Source of the DNA: Mastigias papua
Taxonomy: Eukaryota > Cnidaria > Scyphozoa > Rhizostomeae > Mastigiidae
Direction: 5' to 3'
NCBI GenBank assembly: GCA_964019165.1
Contig: OZ025280.1
Span: forward strand, 10,658,428 to 10,722,427
Length of the DNA: 64,000 nt
The translations under genes were made by a program, and so were the position numbers. Positions 55,054 to 64,000 of this stretch are shown piece after piece; positions within the stretch are counted from its first letter, which is position 1, and every line of letters begins with the position of its first letter. Below the pieces are notes generated by a model. The model ran no database searches. It was given only the letters and a program-made list of their open reading frames with translations, and was not told the DNA's origin.

Positions 55054-58000
55054 TTAAGCGTTACGAATCATCATAGGTTCAAAAGAGTCCTCTGGGCGAG
55101 TAATCTTTGGTTCTGGCGGATCAGCTGCCGGTATAACGTCAGAGTTTGATCTAGATCGCATAATGTCATCACCAACAAAACTGTCTGTCGGAAGGTCCGA
55201 GTCGGCGAGGTCCGGCGAATGAGGGCGCACATCTGGGGGCTCAACAGGCCGCTCCGAAGGGTCGCAATAAAATTTCAGCCTGTTGGCATGAACCGGTACT
55301 GAGACGGGGCGATTGTCTAAGGTACGTAAACGAAAATGTACTGGCGACAATTTTGACACAATTCGATAAGGCCCGTGATAGTTGTGGGACAGTTTCTTGG
55401 AGAGGCCTTTGCGCGACTTTGGAGTATACACCCATACTTTCATGCCGATTTCGAAAGGAACAGGTCCGGCGGATTTATCATATTGCTCCTTCATTCGTTG
55501 TTGCGCGAGCTGTGTGTTCGATTGAATGATGCGTTTCGCATCTTCAAGGTTTTGCACGATCCGAGCACGATGTACTGAAACGGATGCCGAAAGGTTGGCA
55601 GAGGGCATTAACAACGAAACATCAATAGGCAAACGAGGTTCGCGCCCATATAACAGGTAGAATGGGGACTCACGAGTAGTCGCGTTGGGTGAAACCCGAT
55701 AAGCGAATAGAATCATGGGTAAGTGTTGGTCCCAGTCCTTTTGATGCGTGCTGACGTACATTGATAATCCTTCCGCAAGAGTGCCGTTGAAACGCTCGAC
55801 AAGTCCGTCCGTCTGGGGATGATACGCGGTTGTTTGCGTCTTTCGAGTATCCATAATTTTACAAACTTCCTTCACAACTGATGAGAGAAAATTGGAGCCT
55901 CGATCCGATAGCAAGGTACGAGGTGAACCATGGCGCGCAAGAATCTCATTGACTAATATGTTGGCAACACGAGGGGCTTCAATTGAGGGTACAGCAAATG
56001 CTTCGGGCCAACGAGTATAGTAATCCGAAAATACCAAAATATAACGATTGCCATCATTTGTTGCAGGGAACGGGCCTAGTGCATCAACAGCAACACGATC
56101 AAATGCACCATCTACTGGAATGGGCAACAAAGGAGCTTTACGTTTACCGCGAGGGACCTTTTTCATGGCACAATCAATGCAAGAATGGCACCAGTGTTCA
56201 ATATCCTTGAACATTCCATTCCAGAAATAACGCATGCGCACTTTTTCATATGTTTTCAATGTACTCAGGTGACCAGCAGTGGGGTCATCATGGCAGGCTA
56301 CAAGTATTTCATGGCGAAGGGAGGCAGGAATAACAACTTGAGTAACGAGGGTTTGGGCTCTACGTTTCCCTGGTGTCCACAAGTGACAGAGGATTCCGTT
56401 TTCGTCTAAATAGTACGAATCAATAGTAAGCAGCAATGAACGAGCTTTATTATCACTGATAGGCAAGGTGGAAAACTCAAGATACTGGATTATGTCAGAC
56501 AAATCTTTATCTTGGCGTTGTAACAAATGCAAGTGCTGAACAGAAGACACACAATCAGCGATAGGGGTAACAGGAAGAGAAACAGGGACAGTACTGGCAG
56601 TAGTGACAGACGATACAGGGACAGCGGAGGGCTCCATCGACTCATTCAGATACGTTCTACGAGATAAAGCGTCAGCATTCCCGTTAACAGCACCGGGGCG
56701 ATGAAGAATTTCGAAATCGTATTGTTGTAATTGCAAAGCCCATCGAGCCAATCGACCTGTAGGATCTTTAACATTCATTAACCATGAAAGACTACCGTGG
56801 TCTGTGTGTACAACAAACTTGGCACCAAACAGATAAGGCCGATAACGTTTAATTCCATCGACAACAGCAAGAGCTTCACGCTCAGTAGTACTATAACGTT
56901 TTTCTGCCACGTTTAGCTCACGACCACCATAAGAAATAACATGTTCTCTACCTTCAATTGTTTGACTTAAAATGTACCCTAAAGCTGTCTGACTGGCATC
57001 TGTATAGAGATGGAAAGGCTTTTCAAAGTCTGGGTATGAAAGAATAGGTGGGGAGCACAACCGGTTTTTAAGGGAATTAAATGCAGTTGCACATTCAGGG
57101 CTCCAAGCAAATGTAATATCTTTCCTTGTCAAACGATTTAAAGGTGAAGCAATCTTTGCAAAATCTTTAACGAAACGACGATAGTAATTACAGAGTCCCA
57201 AGAAACTGCGCACATCTTTGACAGATTTAGGTACAGGAAAAGATTTTACTGCGCTGATTTTATCAGGGTCTGGTAGAATACCTTTTGGTGACACAACAAA
57301 TCCGAGGAAATTCACAGATGATTGAGCAAAGTGGCACTTTGAAGGCTTCAGTTTTAAATTAGCTTGACGGAGACGATCGAAAACGAGGCTTAATCGCGAA
57401 AGATGTTCTTCAAATGTACGTGAAAAGATTATAATATCATCGATATAGATGAGACACACCTTCCATTCAAGACCATGGAGAACTCTAGCCATCAAACGCT
57501 GAAACTGCGGAGGAGCATTTGTCAAGCCAAAACTGAGCACACGAAATTGGTAGAGACCGGCGTGAGAAATAAAAGCAGTCTTTTCCTTCGAATCCGGATG
57601 CATTAAAACTTGGTGATAACCGGATTGCAAATCTAAAGTGCTAAAATATTTGGATCCTGACAGAGCATCGAGGGCATCATCAATACGAGGCAGGGGGTAG
57701 CTATCCTTCTTTGTGACTGTGTTTAATTTACGATAGTCAATACAAAAGCGAGTACTTCCGTCTTTCTTTTTGACCAATACTACCGGGGAACTCCACGGAC
57801 TTGACGAAACTTCAATAATATCTTGATTTAGCATGTTAGCAATATGATTATCTATTTCAGCACGTTGCCTCTGTGAAACTCGATAAGGGGACTGTTTAAT
57901 GGGCTGGGCACTACCAGTGTCAATTTTATGTTGAACTAACGACGTACGGCCTAAATCTAAGCCTGAATTCGCAAAAATGTCTTTATATTCGCATAGAAGT

Positions 58001-59001
58001 TCACTTAACTGGCCGCTTTCCTCCGCAGAAAGGGTATTGCTTGGTAAACATTTAAATTTAGAAAGCAACGTCTCTTCACAATCCTGGTTACTAAGCCCTG
58101 GAGCATTTTCTACAGCTTTGTAATCTGTGGGTTCAAGGGATGACACTGTGTCATCGGGGGCCATTTCCGAAAATAAACCAACAGATGTCCCTTTATGTAG
58201 CAAAACGGGGGCGTCAGTAGGATTCAGGATTCTAAGTGATACCATTCCATCTGAATCGGGTAACGAAAGAGAGGCTGCAACATGTAATTGATAACGATTA
58301 GAGAGTTTTGTACTGGCTTCAATTAATCCGACAATAGGGTCAGGTAAAAATTTTTCAAGGCGTGCTGGAATAATTGTTTCCGAATTAGCATCAATGACGT
58401 AGGATGTTATAGTTGTAATATCAGAAAACACAAGAGGTCTATGACCCTTTAAGAACTCAACAACATTAGAACCATTAAAAGTCACGAAACAACCTTTGAC
58501 ATCGATCACGGCGCCATTATTATGAAGAAAGTCACGTCCTAACACAATGCTATAGGCTAAACCTGGAACAATTGTTGCTTTACACGAATATTCACTGTCA
58601 CCTAGTAACAACGGAAAACTCACTGCACCAATGACAGGTACTTTACTCCCATTTGCAGTTTTAACGCTTTCGATCTTCTCGCATGTTTGGATCGCAAAAT
58701 TTGCGCGCAAAACATTAACAAAAAACTGTTCGCTAATAACAGTAATTGCAGCTCCAGTGTCTACTAATACCTTACAGGGCTGTTTACAAGCAGTTCCCCA
58801 AATCAAAACGTTGGACGGCATAAATTCATGATTAAGTTCAATACACGGAATGTCAATGTTTTTCGGGGGAAGGGGTTCATTCTTTACACAAGCAGGATCA
58901 CTTCTCCTACCCATACGCTTCCTTGTCCATTCCTCAAAGTTGTCTTCCTCCGGTTTTAGGGGGGTACGGTCAGTAAAGCTTGGGGCCTTCAGTTCCCCCA
59001 T
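55054..59001 (-). CDS. pol: Pol polyprotein of element D
   Basis: 1315 residues with a short N-terminal spacer. Protease DTGA at 81-84; RT TLDLQSGYH and YIDD at 519-522; RNase [24 protein letters not shown]; integrase HHCC (CHDDPTAGH, CHSCIDC), catalytic blocks VDALGP, LSDRGSNF (S where the other families have P), LVERFN with 35 residues between the last D and E; GPY/F YHGPYRI; tail SDLPTDSF and ITRPED. No stop or frame break. With nearly identical LTRs this is a good candidate for a recently active copy. Confidence 0.95.
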   Translation of the reverse strand: MGELKAPSFTDRTPLKPEEDNFEEWTRKRMGRRSDPACVKNEPLPPKNIDIPCIELNHEFMPSNVLIWGTACKQPCKVLVDTGAAITVISEQFFVNVLRANFAIQTCEKIESVKTANGSKVPVIGAVSFPLLLGDSEYSCKATIVPGLAYSIVLGRDFLHNNGAVIDVKGCFVTFNGSNVVEFLKGHRPLVFSDITTITSYVIDANSETIIPARLEKFLPDPIVGLIEASTKLSNRYQLHVAASLSLPDSDGMVSLRILNPTDAPVLLHKGTSVGLFSEMAPDDTVSSLEPTDYKAVENAPGLSNQDCEETLLSKFKCLPSNTLSAEESGQLSELLCEYKDIFANSGLDLGRTSLVQHKIDTGSAQPIKQSPYRVSQRQRAEIDNHIANMLNQDIIEVSSSPWSSPVVLVKKKDGSTRFCIDYRKLNTVTKKDSYPLPRIDDALDALSGSKYFSTLDLQSGYHQVLMHPDSKEKTAFISHAGLYQFRVLSFGLTNAPPQFQRLMARVLHGLEWKVCLIYIDDIIIFSRTFEEHLSRLSLVFDRLRQANLKLKPSKCHFAQSSVNFLGFVVSPKGILPDPDKISAVKSFPVPKSVKDVRSFLGLCNYYRRFVKDFAKIASPLNRLTRKDITFAWSPECATAFNSLKNRLCSPPILSYPDFEKPFHLYTDASQTALGYILSQTIEGREHVISYGGRELNVAEKRYSTTEREALAVVDGIKRYRPYLFGAKFVVHTDHGSLSWLMNVKDPTGRLARWALQLQQYDFEILHRPGAVNGNADALSRRTYLNESMEPSAVPVSSVTTASTVPVSLPVTPIADCVSSVQHLHLLQRQDKDLSDIIQYLEFSTLPISDNKARSLLLTIDSYYLDENGILCHLWTPGKRRAQTLVTQVVIPASLRHEILVACHDDPTAGHLSTLKTYEKVRMRYFWNGMFKDIEHWCHSCIDCAMKKVPRGKRKAPLLPIPVDGAFDRVAVDALGPFPATNDGNRYILVFSDYYTRWPEAFAVPSIEAPRVANILVNEILARHGSPRTLLSDRGSNFLSSVVKEVCKIMDTRKTQTTAYHPQTDGLVERFNGTLAEGLSMYVSTHQKDWDQHLPMILFAYRVSPNATTRESPFYLLYGREPRLPIDVSLLMPSANLSASVSVHRARIVQNLEDAKRIIQSNTQLAQQRMKEQYDKSAGPVPFEIGMKVWVYTPKSRKGLSKKLSHNYHGPYRIVSKLSPVHFRLRTLDNRPVSVPVHANRLKFYCDPSERPVEPPDVRPHSPDLADSDLPTDSFVGDDIMRSRSNSDVIPAADPPEPKITRPEDSFEPMMIRNA

Positions 59002-59025
59002 TGGGAAGACCCGGGAGCGTTTAAA
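58983..59025 (-). promoter_or_regulatory. -1 frameshift signal, D gag/pol
   Basis: Minus-strand TTTAAAC (59019-59025), 6-nt spacer, stem GGGTCTTC (59005-59012) with GAAGGCCC (58983-58990); one pair is a G-U wobble in RNA. 14-nt loop. Confidence 0.88.
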
Positions 59026-60197
59026 GCATGATTGTACTGGTACTGGCCGCCAAACTGAGACTGAGGCTGAGGCTGGTCTTGAGACCGCGGCTGATGACTG
59101 TAAGATGGCCGGAAATTAGAATGGCTTTGCATCGGCTCCTGATACTGGCTTTGAGGCATTGGCGGCTGGGGTTGTGTCCGAAAATGGCAATACTTTGAAA
59201 CATGGCCAACACGCTGACAATAATTACAAATCGGCTGGCCGTCGGTTGTTCTAAGGTTACGGCCTCGAGCAAAATTCTGAACAAATTGGGAAGGGCGAGG
59301 TTTTGTGCCTGAAGCGAAACGTTTTGGCACGTTGCTTGCATTTTTCAAACGGGCATCGACGGCAGCTATTATGTCGGTTTTCAGTGAAAGAAAATCGTTA
59401 GCTGAAGGTACTGAGGGCTGGGGGTCAGGCAAAAACGGGTTTGTTTGCCGTTTTGTGGCAATTGGCATATTTGCCTCGAGAGCTTGGACGGGTTTTGGCA
59501 AACTGGCACAATGTTCATTCTTTTTGGCGGCAATGGACATGAGGAGATTAACTTGGCCCTCAAGCTCTTTTATTTTTTGTTCCTGCAGGGCATTCTTATC
59601 CTGTGAGGCAGTTAGAGAGCTGGGCACCCCTGAGGCACGTTTTACCGCACTTCGTAGGCGAGCAAGGTTTTCGGCCTCGGCGAACGTTTTTGGCTGGCCG
59701 AGAATTACGTGATTCCTTAGGTCGTCCACCAAACCATTAATAAAAACGTTCATCATTTCGTTCTCAGAGAGCGATAACCGCTGGCATTTTTTGATCACAT
59801 CCTCGGTATATAAGGCAAGGGGTTCATTAGGGCCTTGCTTTCTCGCATAAAGTTCCTGGCGAAAGATAAACTCTAGATTTTGTGCACCAAAACGAGATTT
59901 TAGTGCGTCCGTTAAGGTTTTAAAGTCAGCTACGGATTCGGCTGGCAAAGTCTGAAACCAGGCAAGGGCGGTTCCTCCCAGAAGCAAAGGTAAAGCCCCA
60001 AGTTTCTTTGCATTAGACCACCCATAAAATTTAGATAAACGCTCAAACTTAAAAAGCCATTCATTCACATCTTCGTTTGGGAAACCATGAAACGGGGGCT
60101 GTCGAAATAGTCCTGATTGTGCATTTCCCTCTAGGGCAGCTTGAACGGCAGTCATTTGGGTTTGTAACTCGATTACTTGATCACCGATTTCCGCCAT
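58989..60197 (-). CDS. gag: Gag protein of element D
   Basis: 402 residues from the ATG at 60197 (MAEIGDQVIELQTQ), which aligns with B; the frame extends four codons further only from a TTG. Retrotrans_gag region about 36-185, coiled-coil-like EQKIKELEGQ at 206-215, CCHC knuckle C324, C327, H332, C337 after RGRNLRTTDGQP. The long Q/P/S-rich tail ends QWGN. The longest Gag of the group. Intact. Confidence 0.94.
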   Translation of the reverse strand: MAEIGDQVIELQTQMTAVQAALEGNAQSGLFRQPPFHGFPNEDVNEWLFKFERLSKFYGWSNAKKLGALPLLLGGTALAWFQTLPAESVADFKTLTDALKSRFGAQNLEFIFRQELYARKQGPNEPLALYTEDVIKKCQRLSLSENEMMNVFINGLVDDLRNHVILGQPKTFAEAENLARLRSAVKRASGVPSSLTASQDKNALQEQKIKELEGQVNLLMSIAAKKNEHCASLPKPVQALEANMPIATKRQTNPFLPDPQPSVPSANDFLSLKTDIIAAVDARLKNASNVPKRFASGTKPRPSQFVQNFARGRNLRTTDGQPICNYCQRVGHVSKYCHFRTQPQPPMPQSQYQEPMQSHSNFRPSYSHQPRSQDQPQPQSQFGGQYQYNHALNAPGSSQWGN

Positions 60198-60417
60198 GGT
60201 TGCGAACAATATTGAGAAAGGAATGAATCACGACAGAAAAGTAGTTCGCAATATCCGCTAATATCAACTACCAAAAGTCTCGAATATCCAAATATCTTAT
60301 GATATACAAAGTCAAAAGTGATGATGAATAGCAATGGACAAAGTAACGTCTTCTTTCTTCTTCAAAGTCACAAAAAGTTATAAAATCTTCAACTACAGAC
60401 AGGCTAAAATCTTTAAG

Positions 60418-60438
60418 TCCTCACACGGGCAAGCACCA
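60418..60438 (-). other. Primer-binding site of D, with a 3-base insertion
   Basis: Minus-strand TGGTGC, then TTG, then CCCGTGTGAGGA, one base from the LTR. A, B and C have the same sequence without TTG. The 242-bp leader holds nothing else I can name. Confidence 0.75.
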
Positions 60439-60439
60439 G

Positions 60440-60988
60440 TGTAATACCACTTTCAAGGGGGTATCACAGATGTGAGTTCGAAGGCTAGTAATAAGTTCAA
60501 AGATGTAGATAGATGAATTAAACTAATAGACTCACGACCTCAAACTTTTAACGGCAGCATCAGACGCAGAGAATACACGGCTTCTTTCGTCAACTTTGCA
60601 AACGGCAAGAACAAGAAAAACTCTAACGGCAAGAATTACTAAACAGCAATTTGTAACTTGTCACAGCGTCTCGGCTTTTGGGCTTTTACCTTCTAGCTTC
60701 ACGTCCACGTCTAAACTTTCGTCCGAAAATTGCGTCTTATCTCGGCAGATTCACTTTTCGACTGACTGTGACAGAAGTTACTTACAATTTTTACATAAGA
60801 AAAACAATAGAATGATAGCAATCCAAAAATTGTCCATATAAGGTTATAAAGGAAAAATGAAACGGAAAAAGTATCAAATGAATAGGCCGAGCAAGTGATC
60901 AGCTAGAGACCTGGCACGAGTACCAAAATAGCCCCCTGATCACGTGCACGTACTAACAAAAACTATTATCCTTACGCTATTTACAACA
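60440..60988 (-). repeat. 5' LTR of element D (549 bp)
   Basis: Right-hand copy. About one difference from the left LTR (in the E-box arm). The minus-strand motif GGTCGTGAGT has GTGAGT at 60530-60535, 90 nt before the LTR end. Followed by GTAT. Confidence 0.96.
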
Positions 60989-63900
60989 GTATGGCCTAAG
61001 AGCACCTATATGTATGGTATGTCTCTTCTCCACAACTATAAGAGATATGATGAAAATTCCTTTACAGATCGACAGAGACTATTCCATTACATATTATTTT
61101 CGTCTCAAATGTATAAGGAGACACGAATGATATTTTTCGCAACTATACCCTGCACCTGTATAGTACTGTGTATTGGCAGTATGGCCTAAGAGCAGCTATA
61201 TGTATGGTATGTCTCGTCTCCACAACTATGATAGATATGATGAAATTCCTTTACAGATCGACAGAGAATATTCGATTACATATTAGTTTCGTCTCAAATG
61301 TATAAGGAGACACGAATGATATTTTTTGCAACTATACCATGCACTTGTATAGTACTGTGTATAGGCAGTATGGCCTAAGAGCACCTATATGTATGGTATG
61401 TCTCTTCTCCACAACTTTGATAGATATGATGAAAAGTTCTTAACAGATCGACAGAGAATATTCGATTACATATTATTTTCGTCTCAAATGTATAAGGAGA
61501 CACGAATGATATTTTTCACAACTATACCCTGCACTTGTATAGTACTGTGTATAGGCAGTATGGCCTAAGAGCACCTATATGTATGGTATGTCTCTTCTCC
61601 ACAACTATGATAGATATGATGAAAATTCCTTTACAGATCGACAGAGAATATTCGATTACATATTATTTTCGTCTCAAATGTATAAGGAGACACGAATGAT
61701 ATTTTTCGCAACTATACCCTGAACTTATATAGTACTGTGTATAGGCAGTATGGCCTAAGAGCACCTATATGTATGGTATGTCTCTTCTCCACAACTATGA
61801 TAGATATGATGAAAAGTCCTTAACAGATCGACAGAGAATATTCGATTACATATTATTTTCGTCTCAAATGTATAAGGAGACACGAATGATATTTTTCGCA
61901 ACTATACCCCGCACTTGTATAGTACAGTGTATAGGCAGTATGGCCTAAGAGCACCTATATGTATGGTATGTCTCTTCTCCACAACTATGATAGATATGAT
62001 GAAAATTCCTTTACAGATCGACAGAGAATATTCGATTACATATTATTTTCGTCTCAAATGTATAAGGAGACACGAATGATATTTTTCGCAACTATACCCT
62101 GAACTTATATAGTACTGTGTATAGGCAGTATGGCCTAAGAGCACCTATATGTATGGTATGTCTCTTCTCCACAACTATGATAGATATGATGAAAAGTCCT
62201 TAACAGATCGACAGAGAATATTCGATTACATATTATTTTCGTCTCAAATGTATAAGGAGACACGAATGATATTTTTCGCAACTATACCCCGCACTTGTAT
62301 AGTACAGTGTATAGGCAGTATGGCCTAAGAGCACCTATATGTATGGTATGTCTCTTCTCCACAACTATGATAGATATGATGAAAAGTCCTTAACAGATCG
62401 ACAGAGAATATTCGATTACATATTATTTTGGTCTCAAATGTATAAGGAGACACGAATGATATTTTTCGCAACTATACCCCGCACTTGTATAGTACAGTGT
62501 ATAGGCAGTATGGCCTAAGAGCACCTATATGTATGGTATGTCTCTTCTCCACAACTATGATAGATATGATGAAAATTCCTTTACAGATCGACAGAGAATA
62601 ATCGATTACATATTATTTTCGTCTCAAATGTATAAGGAGACACGAATGATATTGTTCGCAACTATACCCTGAACTTATATAGTACTGTGTATAGGCAGTA
62701 TGGCCTAAGAGCACCTATATGTATGGTATGTCTCTTCTCCACAACTGTGATAGATATGATGAAAAGTCCTTTACAGATCGACAGAGAATATTCCATTACA
62801 TATTATTTTCGTCTCAAATGTATAAGGAGACACGAATGATATTTTTTGCAACTATACCCTGCACCTGTATAGTACTGTGTATAGGCAGTATGGCCTAAGA
62901 GCAGCTATATGTATGGTATGTCTCGTCTCCACAACTATGATAGATATGATGAAAATTCCTTTACAGATCGACAGAGAATATTCGATTACATATTAGTTTC
63001 GTCTCAAATGTATAAGGAGACACGAATGATATTGTTCGCAACTATACCCTGAACTTATATAGTACTGTGTATAGGCAGTATGGCCTAAGAGCACCTATAT
63101 GTATGGTATGTCTCTTCTCCACAACCATGATAGATATGATGAAAAGTCCTTTACAGATCGACAGAGAATATTCGATTACATATTATTTTCGTCTCAAATG
63201 TATAAGGAGGCACGAATGATATTTTTCGCAACTATACCATGCACTTGTATAGTACTGTGTATAGGCAGTATGGCCTAAGAGCACCTATATGTATGGTATG
63301 TCTCTTCTCCACAACTTTGATAGATATGATGAAAAGTCCTTTACAGATCGACAGAGAATATTCGATTACATATTATTTTCGTCTCAAATGTATAAAGAGG
63401 CACGAATGATATTTTTCGCAACTATACCATGCACTTGTATAGTACTGTGTATAGGCAGTATGGCCTAAGAGCACCTATATGTATGGTATGTCTCTTCTCC
63501 ACAACTATGATAGATATGATGAAAAGTCCTTAACAGATCGACGGAGAATATTCTATTACATATTATTTTCGTCTCAAATGTATAAGGAGACACGAATGAT
63601 ATTTTTCGCAACTATACCCCGCACTTGTATAGTACAGTGTATAGGCAGTATGGCCTAAGAGCACCTATATGTATGGTATGTCTCGTCTCCACAACTATGA
63701 TAGATATGATGAAAATTCCTTTACAGATCGACAGAGAATAATCGATTACATATTATTTTCGTCTCAAATGTATAAGGAGACACGAATGATATTGTTCGCA
63801 ACTATACCCTGAACTTATATAGTACTGTGTATAGGCAGTATGGCCTAAGAGCACCTATATGTATGGTATGTCTCTTCTCCACAACTGTGATAGATATGAT

Positions 63901-64000
63901 GAAAAGTCCTTTACAGATCGACAGAGAATATTCCATTACATATTATTTTCGTCTCAAATGTATAAGGAGACACGAATGATATTTTTCGCAACTATACCCT
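60989..64000 (+). repeat. 190-bp satellite, segment 7 (runs off the window)
   Basis: About 16 monomers. Contains 380-bp dimers (61558-62317) and a 1140-bp (6-monomer) period from 62508 that repeats at 63648 (AATAATCG, then ACAACTGTGATAG with ATTCCATTAC). One monomer lacks a base near 61241 (GATGAAATTCC). Confidence 0.96.
61558..62317 (+). repeat. Satellite higher-order repeat, two 380-bp dimers
   Basis: Units 61558-61937 and 61938-62317. The first monomer ends CCCTGAACTTATATAG, the second has CCTTAACAG and ends CCCCGCACTTG with TAGTACAGTG. Confidence 0.8.

Larger units (their letters stand above)
54468..60988 (-). mobile_element. Ty3/gypsy LTR retrotransposon D (intact frames)
   Basis: 6521 bp on the minus strand, 549-bp LTRs that differ at about one position, target duplication GTAT (54464-54467 and 60989-60992). 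It sits at exactly the same monomer position as A2. gag and pol are open. The PBS has a 3-base insertion compared with A, B and C. Confidence 0.96.

Overview
This window is animal-type repetitive nuclear DNA with no recognisable host gene. About 25 kb (roughly 40%) is one head-to-tail satellite array with a 190-bp period, about 133 monomers, all in the same orientation. The other 60% is seven LTR retrotransposon copies, each inserted directly into the satellite. No insertion is nested in another and I see no solo LTR. Removing the elements and one copy of each target duplication rejoins the satellite in phase. The landscape fits pericentromeric or centromeric heterochromatin of a metazoan, probably an invertebrate; that is inference from the families and codon style, and the species cannot be read from the sequence.

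Layout: element A1 (1-6271, +, cut by the window edge); satellite 6272-6682; element F (6683-8429, +, non-autonomous, zinc-knuckle Gag fragment only); satellite 8430-9778; element E (9779-14138, -, single-ORF Gag-Pol, 173-bp LTRs); satellite 14139-16745; element B (16746-23023, +, pol broken by one stop); satellite 23024-28199; element C (28200-35279, -, intact gag and pol); satellite 35280-41708; element A2 (41709-48195, +, close relative of A1); satellite 48196-54467; element D (54468-60988, -, intact); satellite 60989-64000.

A1, A2, B, C and D are one Ty3/gypsy (Metaviridae) group with a shared plan: LTR, primer-binding site for one tRNA type (altered in D), gag with a CCHC knuckle, pol (protease, RT, RNase H, HHCC and D,D-35-E integrase, GPY/F), no env, no chromodomain. 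E belongs to a different gypsy lineage. LTR pairs differ by about 0 to 1.2% in hand comparison, so all insertions are young.

Three RNA-level signals recur across the otherwise diverged families. (1) The gag/pol overlap has a TTTAAAC slippery heptamer, a 6-nt spacer and an 8-bp stem with a 14-nt loop; the stem changes by compensatory substitution between families, so -1 frameshifting very likely makes Gag-Pol. (2) A 6-7 bp hairpin with a 4-nt loop lies just before the polypurine tract in A1, A2, B, C, D and F, also with a compensatory change. (3) A TCGTRAGT motif lies 76-111 nt before the LTR 3' end in A to D. At the chromosome scale, all seven insertion sites fall within about 62 bp of the 190-bp monomer, as expected if phased nucleosomes expose one linker sector or if the integrases share a target preference. 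The satellite also carries several local higher-order repeats (2-, 3-, 4- and 6-mers).
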